Below, piece by piece: positions 1 to 9,291 of a stretch of DNA of 64,000 nt (its first letter is position 1; the number at the start of each line of letters is the position of its first letter). The notes beneath the pieces are model-generated. The model made no database searches. It saw only the letters and a program-made list of their open reading frames with translations, and was not told the DNA's origin. A program made the position numbers and the translations under genes. The stretch comes from Albidovulum sp. GTDB lineage: Bacteria > Pseudomonadota > Alphaproteobacteria > Rhodobacterales > Rhodobacteraceae. The DNA is taken from assembly GCA_015491895.1 (NCBI GenBank), contig WFVA01000067.1:1-64000 (forward strand), read 5' to 3'.

Positions 1-600
1 ATCGTGGGAAAGCACCGCCACATCCTCGCGGCTGAACTGGCAATCCCCCGCGTTTTCCCCGCCCTGCGCATTTTCCCCCCGCGCGCGCCACCAGGCGGCG
101 GCGCGGCCGAGGATGAAGGGCATCTTCCGGGCAAGCTCCTCCGGCTTCATGCGATCACGGCACGAAAGCGCCTCTTCACAGGCCCGGCGCAGGATTGCAG
201 CCGCGCCACTCACGCGCCATTGCGCGGGATCGAAGGGCCGGCATTCCTCCCCCTCGCCCGCATCCGGCGGCAGGAGCGCGGCAGCCTCACATACCCGGCC
301 TTCTCCGGCTTCTCTCCCGAGATCAATCATCGCGCTGGTCCGGCGGAAGCCAAGCCCTGCCGCGAACCATTCCAGCCGGGCGCGGAAATCCTTTCCGGCG
401 GCACGGATGAGAATGCCGGAAGCGGCCGCGCCCATGCGGGACGTGAGGCGCCAGCGAAAAGGCCCCTCGCCCTCGGGCGTGCAGATCAGATGATCGGGCA
501 GGCGCGCCTCATGAAAAGCCAGATCGCCGATCGGGCGGGCAGAGAGCATTTCGAGGAGGGCGGGATCGGCCAGCGGACCGGGGCAGAAGAGATCATCCAT
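1..600 (-). CDS. trgB: TrgB-like protein, N-terminal part (runs off the window)
   Basis: An open frame of 200 codons runs from an ATG at 600 to the window edge without a stop, so only the N-terminal part is present. It begins 12 nt after the trgA stop on the same strand, and trgA-trgB is a known pair in Rhodobacter. The N-terminus (DLFCPGPLADPALLEML) has the shape of the gamma-glutamylcyclotransferase/AIG2-like domain that opens TrgB proteins, although the usual YG of that motif is PG here. The NUDIX hydrolase domain expected at the C-terminus would lie outside the window. The trg genes are linked to tellurite resistance in Rhodobacter sphaeroides; the biochemical role is not established. The name rests on context plus this weak motif match. 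Confidence 0.6.
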   Translation of the reverse strand, partial: MDDLFCPGPLADPALLEMLSARPIGDLAFHEARLPDHLICTPEGEGPFRWRLTSRMGAAASGILIRAAGKDFRARLEWFAAGLGFRRTSAMIDLGREAGEGRVCEAAALLPPDAGEGEECRPFDPAQWRVSGAAAILRRACEEALSCRDRMKPEELARKMPFILGRAAAWWRARGENAQGGENAGDCQFSREDVAVLSHD

Positions 601-612
601 GCGCCCAGTGGA

Positions 613-1053
613 TCACGGCCAGCGCCGCGCGGCAAGCTCCGCCAGCCAGCCGCCGAAAATGCCGCCTATTATCAGGGTGCCGATGATCGTTGGCGTCACG
701 ATCAGCATCCCGTATTCGAGCGCGATCTGGAAAACGCCGACCACCGCCTCGAAAGGATCCTTGTAATGCTTGAGCAGCGAAAGCTTGATCATGCTGATGA
801 TGGAATGGATCAGCAGCGCCCAGAAAACCATTGTCGCCACCGTGGTGAGCCCGCCTCCGATTGCCACGCGCATGCCATCGCCTGCCCGTGGGCCCATGAC
901 CGTCCAGCCGCTGACGAAGCCGATCAGGAAATTGCCCTCGGGGAAGAAGGCCGTCGGGGTGCTTTCGGGCAGGAGCGGAATCACCAGATGCGAAGTGAAC
1001 CAGGCAAGGGCTCCGAAATAGAGGGCGGCGACGAGTTTGGCGGCCGTTGGCAT
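613..1053 (-). CDS. trgA: TrgA family membrane protein (tellurium resistance)
   Basis: A 146-residue integral membrane protein with about four hydrophobic segments (near residues 5-25, 38-55, 62-85 and 110-135). The start is ATG at 1053, preceded by GGAGAG six nt upstream; an in-frame extension to 1230 is GC-rich leader without protein character. The sequence fits the TrgA family of Rhodobacterales, which is associated with tellurite tolerance, and the following gene looks like trgB. The two genes are 12 nt apart and probably form an operon. The molecular activity of TrgA is unknown. Confidence 0.75.
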   Translation of the reverse strand: MPTAAKLVAALYFGALAWFTSHLVIPLLPESTPTAFFPEGNFLIGFVSGWTVMGPRAGDGMRVAIGGGLTTVATMVFWALLIHSIISMIKLSLLKHYKDPFEAVVGVFQIALEYGMLIVTPTIIGTLIIGGIFGGWLAELAARRWP

Positions 1054-1288
1054 GGTGTTCTCTCCGAACAATACTTGGGCGGCGTGCGGAAAATTCCGGC
1101 CACCGTGCCCATTTGTGCCAAGAACGGGGAGCCGTTTCACCAGGTTTTCGCCGCCAAGGCGCCGTTTTGAGGCGCAATGTTGTGCATTCGCCCCGCTTTT
1201 CCAGCTTTCGGGCCGTTCATTCGGGCACAATCAGGGAAAAGCGGGGGCCAGCCTTTCCGATGCGGCAACAAGGTGCTGAACCAGGGAG

Positions 1289-2527
1289 CTACCCCTGCAA
1301 GACCCGCTCGAGCGCCCCGATCAGCTTCTCGATCTCCTGCGCCTGCGTGTAATGCACGAAGCTGAGGCGCAGCACGCCTTTCTTCGGATCGATCCCCAGC
1401 CCTTCGAGCGTGCGCAGGGCGTAGAAATCCCCGCCGCCGGCCATGATGCCGAGCGGCGCGAGGCGTTCGGCCAGCGCCGCGCCGCTCTCGCGCGCCTCGA
1501 TCGCAACTGTCGGGGCGCGGCCTTCCGGCGTGGCGGGGCCGATGAGGCGCAGATCGTTGCACGCCGAGAGCCAATCGAGGAGCGGGGCGAGAAGCGCCGT
1601 TTCATGGGCGCGCATCAGATCATGGACCCGCGCCGCGCGCTCTGCTGCCGCCCTCCCCTCCGCCGCCTGCGGAAAATGATGCGCGAAAAGCTCGTCCCAG
1701 TAATCGGCGATGCCGGCACAGGCCGCCACCTGGGCGTGATCGGGGCCGGCTGGCGTGAAGCGCTTTTCGGGATGATCGGCATTGAACCAGTGCCCCTGCG
1801 CGGGCAGGCGCCCGGCCAGTTCGCGGCGCATCAGCATGACGCCCTGATGGGGGCCGTATGTCTTGTAGGTGGAGAAGAGATAGATGTCGGCGCCGAGGCG
1901 GGGCATGTCGGGCAGGCCGTGGGGGGCGTAGCTCACCCCATCCACGCAGCTGACTGCCCCGGCATCGCGCACCATGGCGCAGATCTTCGCCACATCGTTG
2001 ATCTCGCCCACCACATTGGAGCAATGGGGAAAGCAGACAAGCCTTGCCCGGCTGTCCAGAAGCGGCGCGAGATCGGCAGGATCGAGATGGCCGGTTTCGG
2101 GATCCATGCGCCATTCGCGGATCTCGAAGCCCTCATCGCCGAGCCGGCGCCACACCCCGGAATTGGCCTCGTGATCCTGATTGGTGACGATGATCGCATC
2201 TCCCGGCGAAAGATGGCGGCGGAAGGCCTGGGCCAGCACATATGTGTTCTGGCTGGTGGAAGGCCCGAAGCTGATTTCCTCCGGCGCCACGCCCATCAGG
2301 GCCGCAAGGCGGCTTTGCGCCTCGTCCATCTCCTCGCCGGCAAGTCGGCTTGCCGCGTATGGCCCGTAAGGCTGCACCTTGCGGCTCCTGTAGAAGCGGC
2401 AGAGGCGCTCGATCACCGGCGCGCAGGTGTAGCTGCCGCCGGCATTCTCGAAAAACGCCTGGCCTTCAAGGGAAGGCTCGGAGAAAGCCGGAAAGCGGGA
2501 GCGGACGAAATCGGTATCAAGCTGCAT
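1289..2527 (-). CDS. Cysteine desulfurase-like PLP aminotransferase (class V)
   Basis: A 412-residue fold-type I PLP enzyme of aminotransferase class V. The Schiff-base lysine is in the STYKTYGPHQG segment (about K222), with the upstream PLP aspartate near D196 (CVDGVSYAPHG) and a histidine at about H119 in NQDHEANSG. This matches the cysteine desulfurase-like subfamily (SufS/CsdA relatives). There are no suf or isc genes nearby, so a housekeeping Fe-S role is not supported by context. The true substrate could be another beta-eliminated amino acid. The start at 2527 has a GAGG eight nt upstream. Confidence 0.8.
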   Translation of the reverse strand: MQLDTDFVRSRFPAFSEPSLEGQAFFENAGGSYTCAPVIERLCRFYRSRKVQPYGPYAASRLAGEEMDEAQSRLAALMGVAPEEISFGPSTSQNTYVLAQAFRRHLSPGDAIIVTNQDHEANSGVWRRLGDEGFEIREWRMDPETGHLDPADLAPLLDSRARLVCFPHCSNVVGEINDVAKICAMVRDAGAVSCVDGVSYAPHGLPDMPRLGADIYLFSTYKTYGPHQGVMLMRRELAGRLPAQGHWFNADHPEKRFTPAGPDHAQVAACAGIADYWDELFAHHFPQAAEGRAAAERAARVHDLMRAHETALLAPLLDWLSACNDLRLIGPATPEGRAPTVAIEARESGAALAERLAPLGIMAGGGDFYALRTLEGLGIDPKKGVLRLSFVHYTQAQEIEKLIGALERVLQG

Positions 2528-2631
2528 TGGTTAGCCTCGCGGAACATGGCCGGATCGATCGCCACGATGGCCGCGAAGAGGGCGCTGCGCAAGGGGGAAA
2601 GCGCGGGGCACCCAGCAAGGATCGGGCGGGT

Positions 2632-3666
2632 TCAGAGATCGAGATCGAGGCTGACGGGGAAGTGATCCGAGGCTGTCAGCAGCGCCTCGCGCAGGCGGGT
2701 ATTGGCGAAGCATTCGGGATCGTCAAACGGATGCCAGATGCGCCAGCGCGGGTTGTCCCGCCGGAGATCGGGCGAAATCATGATGTAATCCAAGAGCGCC
2801 GAGAAATAGCGCCCCTCGGATTTCAGATAGAAGCGCGCGGTGGCCGGCCAGGGGCCGGTATGGCGCTTGATCACCATTTCCGCATGCGGATCGAAGAGCG
2901 GCACCCGCCCCGCGCCGCCCTCGCCAAGCACGATCTCCACGCCCGAGCGGCCGAAGAGCCTCTCATATTCATCGAGCCCGGGGCCATCGTTGAAATCCCC
3001 CATCACGATCACCGATTCGCCTTCCGCCAGCAGCTCATCCACCCGGCGGCGGATCCAGATGCACTGGGCCAGCTGCTTGCGGCGGTTGTCGATCGCGATG
3101 CGCATGGCCTCCTTCTCGCTTCCGGCGCCGTGCGGGGCCTTGGATTTGGCGTGAACCCCGATCAGATTGAGGCGTTTGCCGCTCTGAGTGTGCACAAGCG
3201 CCTCGAGGGGAGGCTTGGAGAAGCGGATCTTCTCGGGGGCGGCATCCACGTCGAGATCCCACAGGAAGGTGCCGTCAAAACGCGGCGCGCCGCGCGCGCC
3301 TTTCTTGCCTGTCGGATCTCCCCGCGGCGCGTGGCGCGCCTCCATCACGTCGGGATCGTAGAGAAGCGCGATTTCCTGCCGGGTATCGTTGATGAACCCG
3401 AGCAGCGCCTTGCGCGCGCGCAGCCCGAAGCGGGCGGCGAAATGCTCGAGCGCCGGCCCGGCGGCCTTCCTCGCGCTGCCATCGGGCGCCTCGATCACCA
3501 TCACCGCATCGGCATCGAGCGCGGTGAAAACGATCCCGAGCGCCTCGATCTGCTGCTTTCGCGTCACGTCATGGCGGCCGGACCATTCGTGATCTTCCAG
3601 CAGCCGCCCGTCCCGGCCGAACAATTCGGCAAACCATTCGACATTATAGGTGGCCAGGCGCAGCAT
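2632..3666 (-). CDS. Endonuclease/exonuclease/phosphatase family protein
   Basis: A 344-residue protein with the EEP (DNase I-like) fold signatures in order: TYNVEWF at the N-terminus (catalytic Asn and metal-binding Glu), a VMGDFNDGP motif near the middle, and SDHFPVS close to the C-terminus with the catalytic Asp-His pair. The family cleaves phosphodiester or phosphomonoester bonds in nucleic acids, lipids or sugars, and the substrate cannot be told from sequence. No signal peptide is visible, so it is probably cytoplasmic. Its ATG at 3666 overlaps the stop of the upstream DnaJ-domain gene by one nt (TGATG), which suggests co-translation. Confidence 0.8.
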   Translation of the reverse strand: MLRLATYNVEWFAELFGRDGRLLEDHEWSGRHDVTRKQQIEALGIVFTALDADAVMVIEAPDGSARKAAGPALEHFAARFGLRARKALLGFINDTRQEIALLYDPDVMEARHAPRGDPTGKKGARGAPRFDGTFLWDLDVDAAPEKIRFSKPPLEALVHTQSGKRLNLIGVHAKSKAPHGAGSEKEAMRIAIDNRRKQLAQCIWIRRRVDELLAEGESVIVMGDFNDGPGLDEYERLFGRSGVEIVLGEGGAGRVPLFDPHAEMVIKRHTGPWPATARFYLKSEGRYFSALLDYIMISPDLRRDNPRWRIWHPFDDPECFANTRLREALLTASDHFPVSLDLDL

Positions 3667-4397
3667 CAGGCGGCCTTGCGCTCCTCGCGGATCTTCTCCC
3701 AGGCGTCATTGATCGCCACCATGCGCTCCTGGGCGAGGCGGATCGCCTCCTCGGGCACGCCGCGGGCGATCATGTGATCGGGGTGGCTCCGGCGCACCAG
3801 CCGGCGCCAGGCGGCGCGGATGGTGGCCATGTCGGCATCCGGCGGCACGCCGAGCACCTCGTATGGATCGCGCTCGGCCTCCGGCACAAAGCGCGCGCGC
3901 ACGGCCCCGAATTCACGCTCCGAAAGGCCGAAGATTTCCGCGATCCGGTGCAGGAATTCATCCTCGTTCGGGTGGTAGTTCCCGTCTGCCATGGCGATGT
4001 GAAACAGCCCTTCCAGCACATCGCAAAGCACTTCCCGCCGCTCATCGCCGAACATCCTGCGGATCTTCTTCGCATATTCCTCGAACCCGGCCACATCCTC
4101 GCGCGCGAGATCGAAAACCCGCGCCGCGTGCTTCTCCTCCCCCGGCGGGATGCGGAATACCTGACGAAAGGCGGTGACCTCGTCGCGCGTCACCAGCCCA
4201 TCGGCCTTGGCGAGCTTCGCCCCGAGCGCGATCACCGCGATGGTGAAGCCGACGCTCCGCTCGGGCGGCGTGCGCAGGCGCTCGAACAGCGCCGAGAGCG
4301 CCTCGCCGGAAGCCAGTGCCGAGAGGGCGGCCGATATGCGGGCCCAGAGAGAAGAGAGGCCGGACCGGCCTTCGGCGGGGGGTTCATTCGCACTCAT
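3666..4397 (-). CDS. TerB/DnaJ-domain co-chaperone (DjlA-like)
   Basis: A 243-residue protein with a helical TerB-like domain (about residues 50-165) followed by a C-terminal J domain (about 175-240). The J domain keeps the HPD motif (RSHPDHM) needed to stimulate the ATPase of Hsp70/DnaK. This TerB plus J arrangement is that of DjlA-type co-chaperones, but the N-terminal membrane anchor of E. coli DjlA is not obvious; the first 45 residues are only moderately hydrophobic. It overlaps the EEP gene downstream and lies 9 nt after the GNAT stop region, in a same-strand run of four genes. Confidence 0.75.
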   Translation of the reverse strand: MSANEPPAEGRSGLSSLWARISAALSALASGEALSALFERLRTPPERSVGFTIAVIALGAKLAKADGLVTRDEVTAFRQVFRIPPGEEKHAARVFDLAREDVAGFEEYAKKIRRMFGDERREVLCDVLEGLFHIAMADGNYHPNEDEFLHRIAEIFGLSEREFGAVRARFVPEAERDPYEVLGVPPDADMATIRAAWRRLVRRSHPDHMIARGVPEEAIRLAQERMVAINDAWEKIREERKAA

Positions 4398-4406
4398 GGA
4401 ACCACT

Positions 4407-4913
4407 CTACAGAAGTTTCTGCATGAGGATAAGATCAAACCACCGGCCGGCCTTGAAACCCGCCTGCGGCATACGGGCTACCTGTTCGTATCCGAGCGCG
4501 GCATGGAAGGCCCGGCCGGCATCGTTCGCCCCGGTTATCGCGGCAATCATGGAGCGCACACCCCGCGCCCGGGCGTGTTCCTCGAGCGCCGCCATCAGCG
4601 CCCTGCCGGCCCCGCGCCCACGAAACGATTCGTCCAGATGGATCGTGTGTTCCATCGTGTGGCGATAGCCCGGCCCGCTGCGAAACCGGGCATAGGTGGC
4701 AAAACCAGCCACCCTGCCCTCGCACTCGGCCACAAGAAAGGCATGGCCCTCGGCCTGCCTTGCGGCGATCTCCTCGCGAATGTTGGACAGCGGCTTTTCC
4801 CTGTCGTTGAAGGTGGCGAAGGTATCGCGGATGATGTGGTTCCAGATCACCCGGATCGCCTCCGCATCATCGCCCGTGGCCGGGCGGACGGATATTTCAC
4901 ACACCCGGCTCAC
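4407..4913 (-). CDS. GNAT family N-acetyltransferase
   Basis: A 168-residue acetyltransferase of the phosphinothricin-acetyltransferase-like group. The acetyl-CoA binding motif A is visible as RGRGAGRALMAALEEHA, followed by the ITGANDAGRAFHAALGYEQV segment typical of the family's C-terminal half. It would transfer an acetyl group from acetyl-CoA to an amine; the substrate is unknown. The start is GTG at 4913, which overlaps the stop of the VOC gene by four nt (GTGA), implying translational coupling. Confidence 0.8.
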   Translation of the reverse strand: MSRVCEISVRPATGDDAEAIRVIWNHIIRDTFATFNDREKPLSNIREEIAARQAEGHAFLVAECEGRVAGFATYARFRSGPGYRHTMEHTIHLDESFRGRGAGRALMAALEEHARARGVRSMIAAITGANDAGRAFHAALGYEQVARMPQAGFKAGRWFDLILMQKLL

Positions 4914-5521
4914 AGCCGGCGCGGCCCGCCGGGCGTATCGAATTCGGCCGCGATGGCCGGGGCGGGGCCGGGGCTGATCGCGATCCGCTCATCCGCGAGC
5001 AGGCCGGCCATTGCCGCCTTCAAAGCCTCCGCCTCGGGGTGGATCAGCTCCATCCGGCGCAGGCGGCAGCCGCTCTCGGCCAGCAGCCGTGCCGGGTGCG
5101 CCGCACCCTGCCACGCGATGATCGCCGGAAACAGGCCGTCAAACGGCAGGTAGCCATCATCGGGCACAAGCATCCGCCAGCGCAGATCACCGCGCGCCAG
5201 ATCGATCGGCGTCCCGATCCCCGGCGGCGCGGCGGCGCGCGCCGCCTCCAGATCCTCCGTGCGCACGATCCAGCCGGTGATCCTCGGCGGGCCGGAGAAA
5301 TCATCCAGCGCAAACCAGCGCGGCCGGCCCGGCGGCGGGGCTTCGGGATCGATGGCGATTACCTCGAAATAGACGCCCCCCAGCCCCAGAAGCGCATTAT
5401 GCGTGCCCATCAGCGCATGCTTGCCGCCGGGCTGCAGCCGCACGCCAAGGCACTCTTCCACATGCGCCACGCCCTCCTCGAGCGTTTGCGCCGCCAGCGC
5501 CAGATGATCGAACTGAAGCAC
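4910..5521 (-). CDS. VOC family (glyoxalase-like) protein
   Basis: A 203-residue protein opening with LQFDHLALAAQTLEEG, the first beta-alpha-beta unit and metal-ligand histidine of the vicinal oxygen chelate fold, followed by the paired module around HALMGTHNALLGLGGVYFEVIAI. It belongs to the Glyoxalase_3 (DUF1338-unrelated) type of long VOC proteins; the substrate is unknown. I place the start at GTG 5521 rather than further upstream, because AAGGAGG lies eight nt before it, the best ribosome-binding site in this part of the window. It leads a coupled run with the GNAT gene. Confidence 0.75.
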   Translation of the reverse strand: MLQFDHLALAAQTLEEGVAHVEECLGVRLQPGGKHALMGTHNALLGLGGVYFEVIAIDPEAPPPGRPRWFALDDFSGPPRITGWIVRTEDLEAARAAAPPGIGTPIDLARGDLRWRMLVPDDGYLPFDGLFPAIIAWQGAAHPARLLAESGCRLRRMELIHPEAEALKAAMAGLLADERIAISPGPAPAIAAEFDTPGGPRRL

Positions 5522-5660
5522 CCCGATTTCCTCCTTGACGCCGGATGTTGCAGCATTCCCCGCCGGCACGTCACATCCTGCGACATTCCGTCCCGGACCA
5601 TTGCCGAAAAATGCTTGAGATGCCAGATGAAACATTACAAGCATCCAAAGGCGCGGGATA

Positions 5661-5673
5661 CGTAATGATTACG
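5661..5673. promoter_or_regulatory. Candidate operator upstream of nhaA
   Basis: A perfect 13-bp palindrome, CGTAAT-G-ATTACG, lies in the divergent gap between the VOC gene and nhaA, 43 nt before the nhaA start. It is AT-richer than its surroundings and well placed for a repressor or activator. No regulator gene adjoins, so the binding protein is unknown. Confidence 0.3.
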
Positions 5674-5715
5674 CCAAATCCCGGCCGCCAACACGATCTG
5701 GGAGGGACAGAACCG

Positions 5716-6903
5716 ATGCCGCTGCTGCGCGCCATTGACCGCTTCTTCAAACATGACGCCGCCGGCGGCATCCTGCTGATGCTTTCGGCCATTCTGGCGC
5801 TGGTGGTCGCCAATTCCGCCCTTTCCCCATATTATGAATCCTTCCTCAATACTTATCTGCGTATCGAAATCGGTGAAACCGGGCTGGCCAAGCCGCTGAT
5901 CCTGTGGATCAACGATGGCCTGATGGCGATCTTCTTCTTTCTCGTGGGGCTGGAGCTCAAACACGAGATCATGGAAGGCAAGCTGAAGAACCCGCGGGAT
6001 GTGGTGCTGCCGGGGATGGCGGCTGTTGGCGGCATGGTGGTGCCGGCGCTGATCTACGCGGCGCTCAACTGGGGCAATCCGGCCACGATCGGGGGCTGGG
6101 CCATACCGGCGGCAACCGATATCGCCTTCGCGCTCGGGATTCTGGCGCTCGTGGGCAAGCGCGCTCCCGCCTCGCTCAAGATCTTTCTCCTTACTCTCGC
6201 CATTCTGGATGATCTGGGCGCGATCCTGATCATTGCCATCTTCTACACGGCGAAGCTCGACACAACCTACCTGCTGATGGCGCTGGTGCCGCTTACCGGA
6301 ATGCTCTGGCTCAATCTGAAGGGCTCGCATCGCGTGGCCCCGATCCTGCTGCTTGGCGCGGTGCTGTGGGTGCTGGTGCTGAAATCGGGCGTGCATGCCA
6401 CGATCGCCGGCGTGCTCACCGCCTTCTTCATCCCCCTGAAGGACAAATGGGGCAAATCTCCCCTGCACGGGCTCGAAGCCGGCCTTGCGCCCTATGTGCT
6501 CTACCTTATCGTGCCGATCTTTGCATTTGCCAATGCAGGCGTGGTGCTCGAGGGGCTTTCGGTGGCCGATCTCGCGGCGCCCGTTCCTCTTGGCATCGCG
6601 CTCGGATTGTTCCTCGGCAAGCAGATCGGAGTGATGGGAGCAGTCTTCCTGATGGTGCGGCTCGGCCTTGCCCGTCTGCCTCATGGCGCCAACTGGGGGC
6701 ATGTCTATGGCGTATCGGCACTTGCGGGTATCGGGTTCACCATGTCGCTTTTCATCGGCTCGCTGAGCTTTGCCGATCCCGCGCTGATGAACCACGTGCG
6801 CCTTGGCGTTCTTTCCGGTTCGCTTCTCTCGGCCCTTGTGGGCTACGGGATCCTGCGCCTCATGGCTCCGGTCCGGGAAGCCCGGGAAAAAGCTGCCGCC
6901 TGA
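5716..6903 (+). CDS. nhaA: Na+/H+ antiporter NhaA
   Basis: A 395-residue inner-membrane antiporter, close to the 388 residues of E. coli NhaA. It exchanges internal Na+ for external H+ in salt and alkaline pH homeostasis. The core motifs are present: AATDIAFALGIL (the Asp133 region in E. coli numbering), LDDLGAILIIAIFY with the ion-binding Asp pair, and FAFANAGV in the TM10 region. About twelve hydrophobic segments can be counted. I choose ATG 5716 because it follows GGGAGGGAC and gives the usual N-terminus (RAIDRFFKHDAAGGILL); an upstream ATG at 5665 lies inside the palindromic element. The gene stands alone and ends at a strong bidirectional terminator. Confidence 0.95.
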   Translation: MPLLRAIDRFFKHDAAGGILLMLSAILALVVANSALSPYYESFLNTYLRIEIGETGLAKPLILWINDGLMAIFFFLVGLELKHEIMEGKLKNPRDVVLPGMAAVGGMVVPALIYAALNWGNPATIGGWAIPAATDIAFALGILALVGKRAPASLKIFLLTLAILDDLGAILIIAIFYTAKLDTTYLLMALVPLTGMLWLNLKGSHRVAPILLLGAVLWVLVLKSGVHATIAGVLTAFFIPLKDKWGKSPLHGLEAGLAPYVLYLIVPIFAFANAGVVLEGLSVADLAAPVPLGIALGLFLGKQIGVMGAVFLMVRLGLARLPHGANWGHVYGVSALAGIGFTMSLFIGSLSFADPALMNHVRLGVLSGSLLSALVGYGILRLMAPVREAREKAAA

Positions 6904-6917
6904 CCCGCTCTGCGCTC

Positions 6918-6995
6918 ATCGCTGGTCAGAAAATATCCCCGCCGGAGGCAAGAAACTCAAATGCCTCCGGCGGGGATATTTTATGACCAGTGATG
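6918..6995. terminator. Bidirectional terminator: full palindromic copy of the dispersed GC-rich element
   Basis: Two perfectly complementary 20-nt arms (6931-6950 and 6962-6981) enclose an 11-nt loop. The pairing continues outward through the flanks CATCGCTGGTCA and TGACCAGTGATG with one mismatch. Each outward-reading arm ends in ATATTT, so it can terminate nhaA from the left and the mutase gene from the right. The same unit recurs as single arms elsewhere in the window and as a second full palindrome at 51158-51221. Confidence 0.85.
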
Positions 6996-7005
6996 GCAGC
7001 GAGAA

Positions 7006-9159
7006 TCAGGAGCCGGACTCTTCCCTGCCCCGCGCCTCGCGGATCAGGCGCAGCACGTCACGCGCGGCTTCGGGAATGTTGGTGCCGGGGCCGAAGATCG
7101 CCTTCACGCCGTGTTTCTTCAGATAATCGTAATCCTGCTGCGGGATTACGCCGCCGCAGATCACGATGACGTCCTCCGCCCCCGCTTCCCTCAGCGCTTC
7201 GACAAGCTTCGGCGCCAGCGTCTTGTGGCCGGCGGCCTGCGAGGAGATGCCGATCACGTGCACGTCGTTGTCGATCGCGTCCTGAGCGGCTTCCTCCGGG
7301 GTCTGGAACAGGGGGCCCACATCCACGTCAAAGCCGATATCGGCGAAGGCCGTGGCGATCACCTTGGCGCCGCGGTCGTGGCCGTCCTGGCCCATCTTCA
7401 CAACCAGCATGCGCGGGCGGCGGCCTTCTTCCTCGGCGAAGGCTTCCACTTCCCGCTGGATCGCGGCGAAATCCTCGTCGCCCTCGTAAGCCGCGCCGTA
7501 AACGCCCGAGAGGGTCTTCACCTCGGCCTGGTGGCGGCCGAATGCCTTTTCCATCGCCATCGAAATCTCTCCCACGGTTGCGCGCGCACGCGCGGCCTCC
7601 ACGGCCAGCTCCAGCAGATTGCCCTCTCCCGAACGCGCGGCATCCTCAAGCGCGCCGAGCGCCTTTTCCACAGCCACGGGATCACGGCTTGCGCGGATCT
7701 TCCCGAGGCGTGCGATCTGGGCCGCGCGCACCGCGTCGTTGTCGATTTCGAGGATATCGACGGGCGCATCCCCCTCCGGCGGGCGGAACCTGTTGACGCC
7801 CACGATCACCTCATCGCCCCGGTCGATCGCCGCCTGGCGGCGCGCGGCGGCCTCCTCGATGCGCATCTTGGGCATGCCCGAGGCCACCGCCTTCGTCATC
7901 CCGCCCATTTCATCCACCTCCGCGATCAGCTTCCCGGCTTCCTCGATCAGATCGGCGGTGAGCTTTTCCACGTAATAGCTCCCCGCCAGAGGATCGACGA
8001 CCTTGGTGATCCCGGTTTCGTTCTGCAGGATCAGCTGGGTGTTGCGGGCGATGCGGGCGGAAAATTCGGTGGGGAGGGCGATGGCTTCGTCAAAGGCGTT
8101 GGTGTGGAGGCTCTGCGTGCCGCCGAGCACCGCCGAGAGGGCCTCGTAGGCGGTGCGGATGATGTTGTTGTAGGGATCCTGCGCCTGGAGGCTCACGCCC
8201 GATGTCTGGCAATGGGTGCGCAGCATCTTCGAGCGCGGATCTTTGGCCCCGAACTCGCTCATGATCTTGTGCCAGAGGTAGCGCGCCGCCCTGAGCTTTG
8301 CCGCCTCCATGAAGAAATTCATGCCGATGGCGAAGAAGAAGGAAAGGCGGGGGGCGAACTTGTCCACATCGAGGCCGCGCGCCATGGCGGCCTTCACGTA
8401 TTCCTTGCCGTCGGCAAGGGTGAAGGCGAGCTCCTGCACCAGCGTCGCGCCGGCTTCCTGCATGTGATAGCCCGAGATCGAGATCGAATTGAAGCGGGGC
8501 ATCTCGCGCGAGGTATATTCGATGATGTCGGAGACGATGCGCATCGAGGGCTCGGGCGGGTAGATATAGGTGTTGCGCACCATGAATTCCTTGAGGATGT
8601 CGTTCTGGATGGTGCCCGAGAGCTTTTCGCGGCTCACCCCCTGCTCCTCGCCCGCGACGATGAAACTGGCGAGGATGGGGATCACCGCGCCGTTCATCGT
8701 CATCGACACGGAAACCTTGTCAAGCGGGATGCCGTCAAACAGGATCTTCATGTCCTCGACCGAGTCGATCGCCACGCCCGCCTTGCCCACATCGCCCACG
8801 ACGCGGGGGTGATCGCTGTCATAGCCGCGGTGGGTGGCAAGATCGAAGGCCACCGAGATGCCCTGCTGGCCGGCCTCGAGCGCCTTTCTGTAGAAGGCGT
8901 TGCTCTCCTCGGCGGTGGAGAAGCCCGCGTATTGGCGGATCGTCCAGGGGCGGCCGGCATACATGGTGGCGCGGGGGCCGCGGGTGAAGGGCTCGAAGCC
9001 GGGCATCGAGCCCATGTGGGGCAGGCCCTGCGCATCTTCCTCGTCATAGACCGGCTCGATGTCGATCCCCTCGGGCGTGTGCCAGATGAGATCCTCGAGC
9101 GGGCGGCCGCGAAGCTCCTTTTCGGCCAGGCGGGCCCATTCTTCCTTCTTCTTGCTCAT
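7006..9159 (-). CDS. mcmA: Methylmalonyl-CoA mutase
   Basis: A 717-residue homodimer-type mutase that isomerises (R)-methylmalonyl-CoA to succinyl-CoA with adenosylcobalamin, the last step in propionyl-CoA assimilation. The N-terminal TIM-barrel substrate domain contains [18 protein letters not shown] and the C-terminal domain has the base-off cobalamin motif DGHDRG (lower axial His at about 594) and GVIPQQDY. Length is normal for the single-chain enzyme. The start at 9159 has AAGGGAAA eight nt upstream. It lies with pccA and pccB in one region; a TTTGCA-centred palindrome about 60 nt upstream may be a PccR site. Confidence 0.95.
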   Translation of the reverse strand: MSKKKEEWARLAEKELRGRPLEDLIWHTPEGIDIEPVYDEEDAQGLPHMGSMPGFEPFTRGPRATMYAGRPWTIRQYAGFSTAEESNAFYRKALEAGQQGISVAFDLATHRGYDSDHPRVVGDVGKAGVAIDSVEDMKILFDGIPLDKVSVSMTMNGAVIPILASFIVAGEEQGVSREKLSGTIQNDILKEFMVRNTYIYPPEPSMRIVSDIIEYTSREMPRFNSISISGYHMQEAGATLVQELAFTLADGKEYVKAAMARGLDVDKFAPRLSFFFAIGMNFFMEAAKLRAARYLWHKIMSEFGAKDPRSKMLRTHCQTSGVSLQAQDPYNNIIRTAYEALSAVLGGTQSLHTNAFDEAIALPTEFSARIARNTQLILQNETGITKVVDPLAGSYYVEKLTADLIEEAGKLIAEVDEMGGMTKAVASGMPKMRIEEAAARRQAAIDRGDEVIVGVNRFRPPEGDAPVDILEIDNDAVRAAQIARLGKIRASRDPVAVEKALGALEDAARSGEGNLLELAVEAARARATVGEISMAMEKAFGRHQAEVKTLSGVYGAAYEGDEDFAAIQREVEAFAEEEGRRPRMLVVKMGQDGHDRGAKVIATAFADIGFDVDVGPLFQTPEEAAQDAIDNDVHVIGISSQAAGHKTLAPKLVEALREAGAEDVIVICGGVIPQQDYDYLKKHGVKAIFGPGTNIPEAARDVLRLIREARGREESGS

Positions 9160-9213
9160 CGGATTTCCCTTCCGCGGTGGGGGCGATCTGCCCCATGTGG
9201 TGGATCATGTCGG

Positions 9214-9231
9214 AAAAGCTTTGCAGCTTTT
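9214..9231. promoter_or_regulatory. Candidate PccR half-site in the mcmA promoter
   Basis: AAAAGC-TTTGCA-GCTTTT is an 18-bp interrupted palindrome between the divergent mcmA and DUF4174 genes, 55 nt upstream of the mcmA start. Its centre matches six of eight bases of the PccR half-site TTTGCAAA known from Rhodobacter sphaeroides, where the mutase gene is a PccR target. No second half-site at the expected spacing is seen, so this is tentative. Confidence 0.35.
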
Positions 9232-9291
9232 CGGCTTTTTCCCTTCGGATCGCCCGCGCAAGGGCTTATATCTTGAAGTGAAGGAGCCGAT

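Noticed and set aside
7111-9276. Plus-strand open frame of 721 codons opposite the mutase gene
   Set aside because: Shadow of methylmalonyl-CoA mutase, whose substrate and cobalamin motifs are intact on the minus strand.
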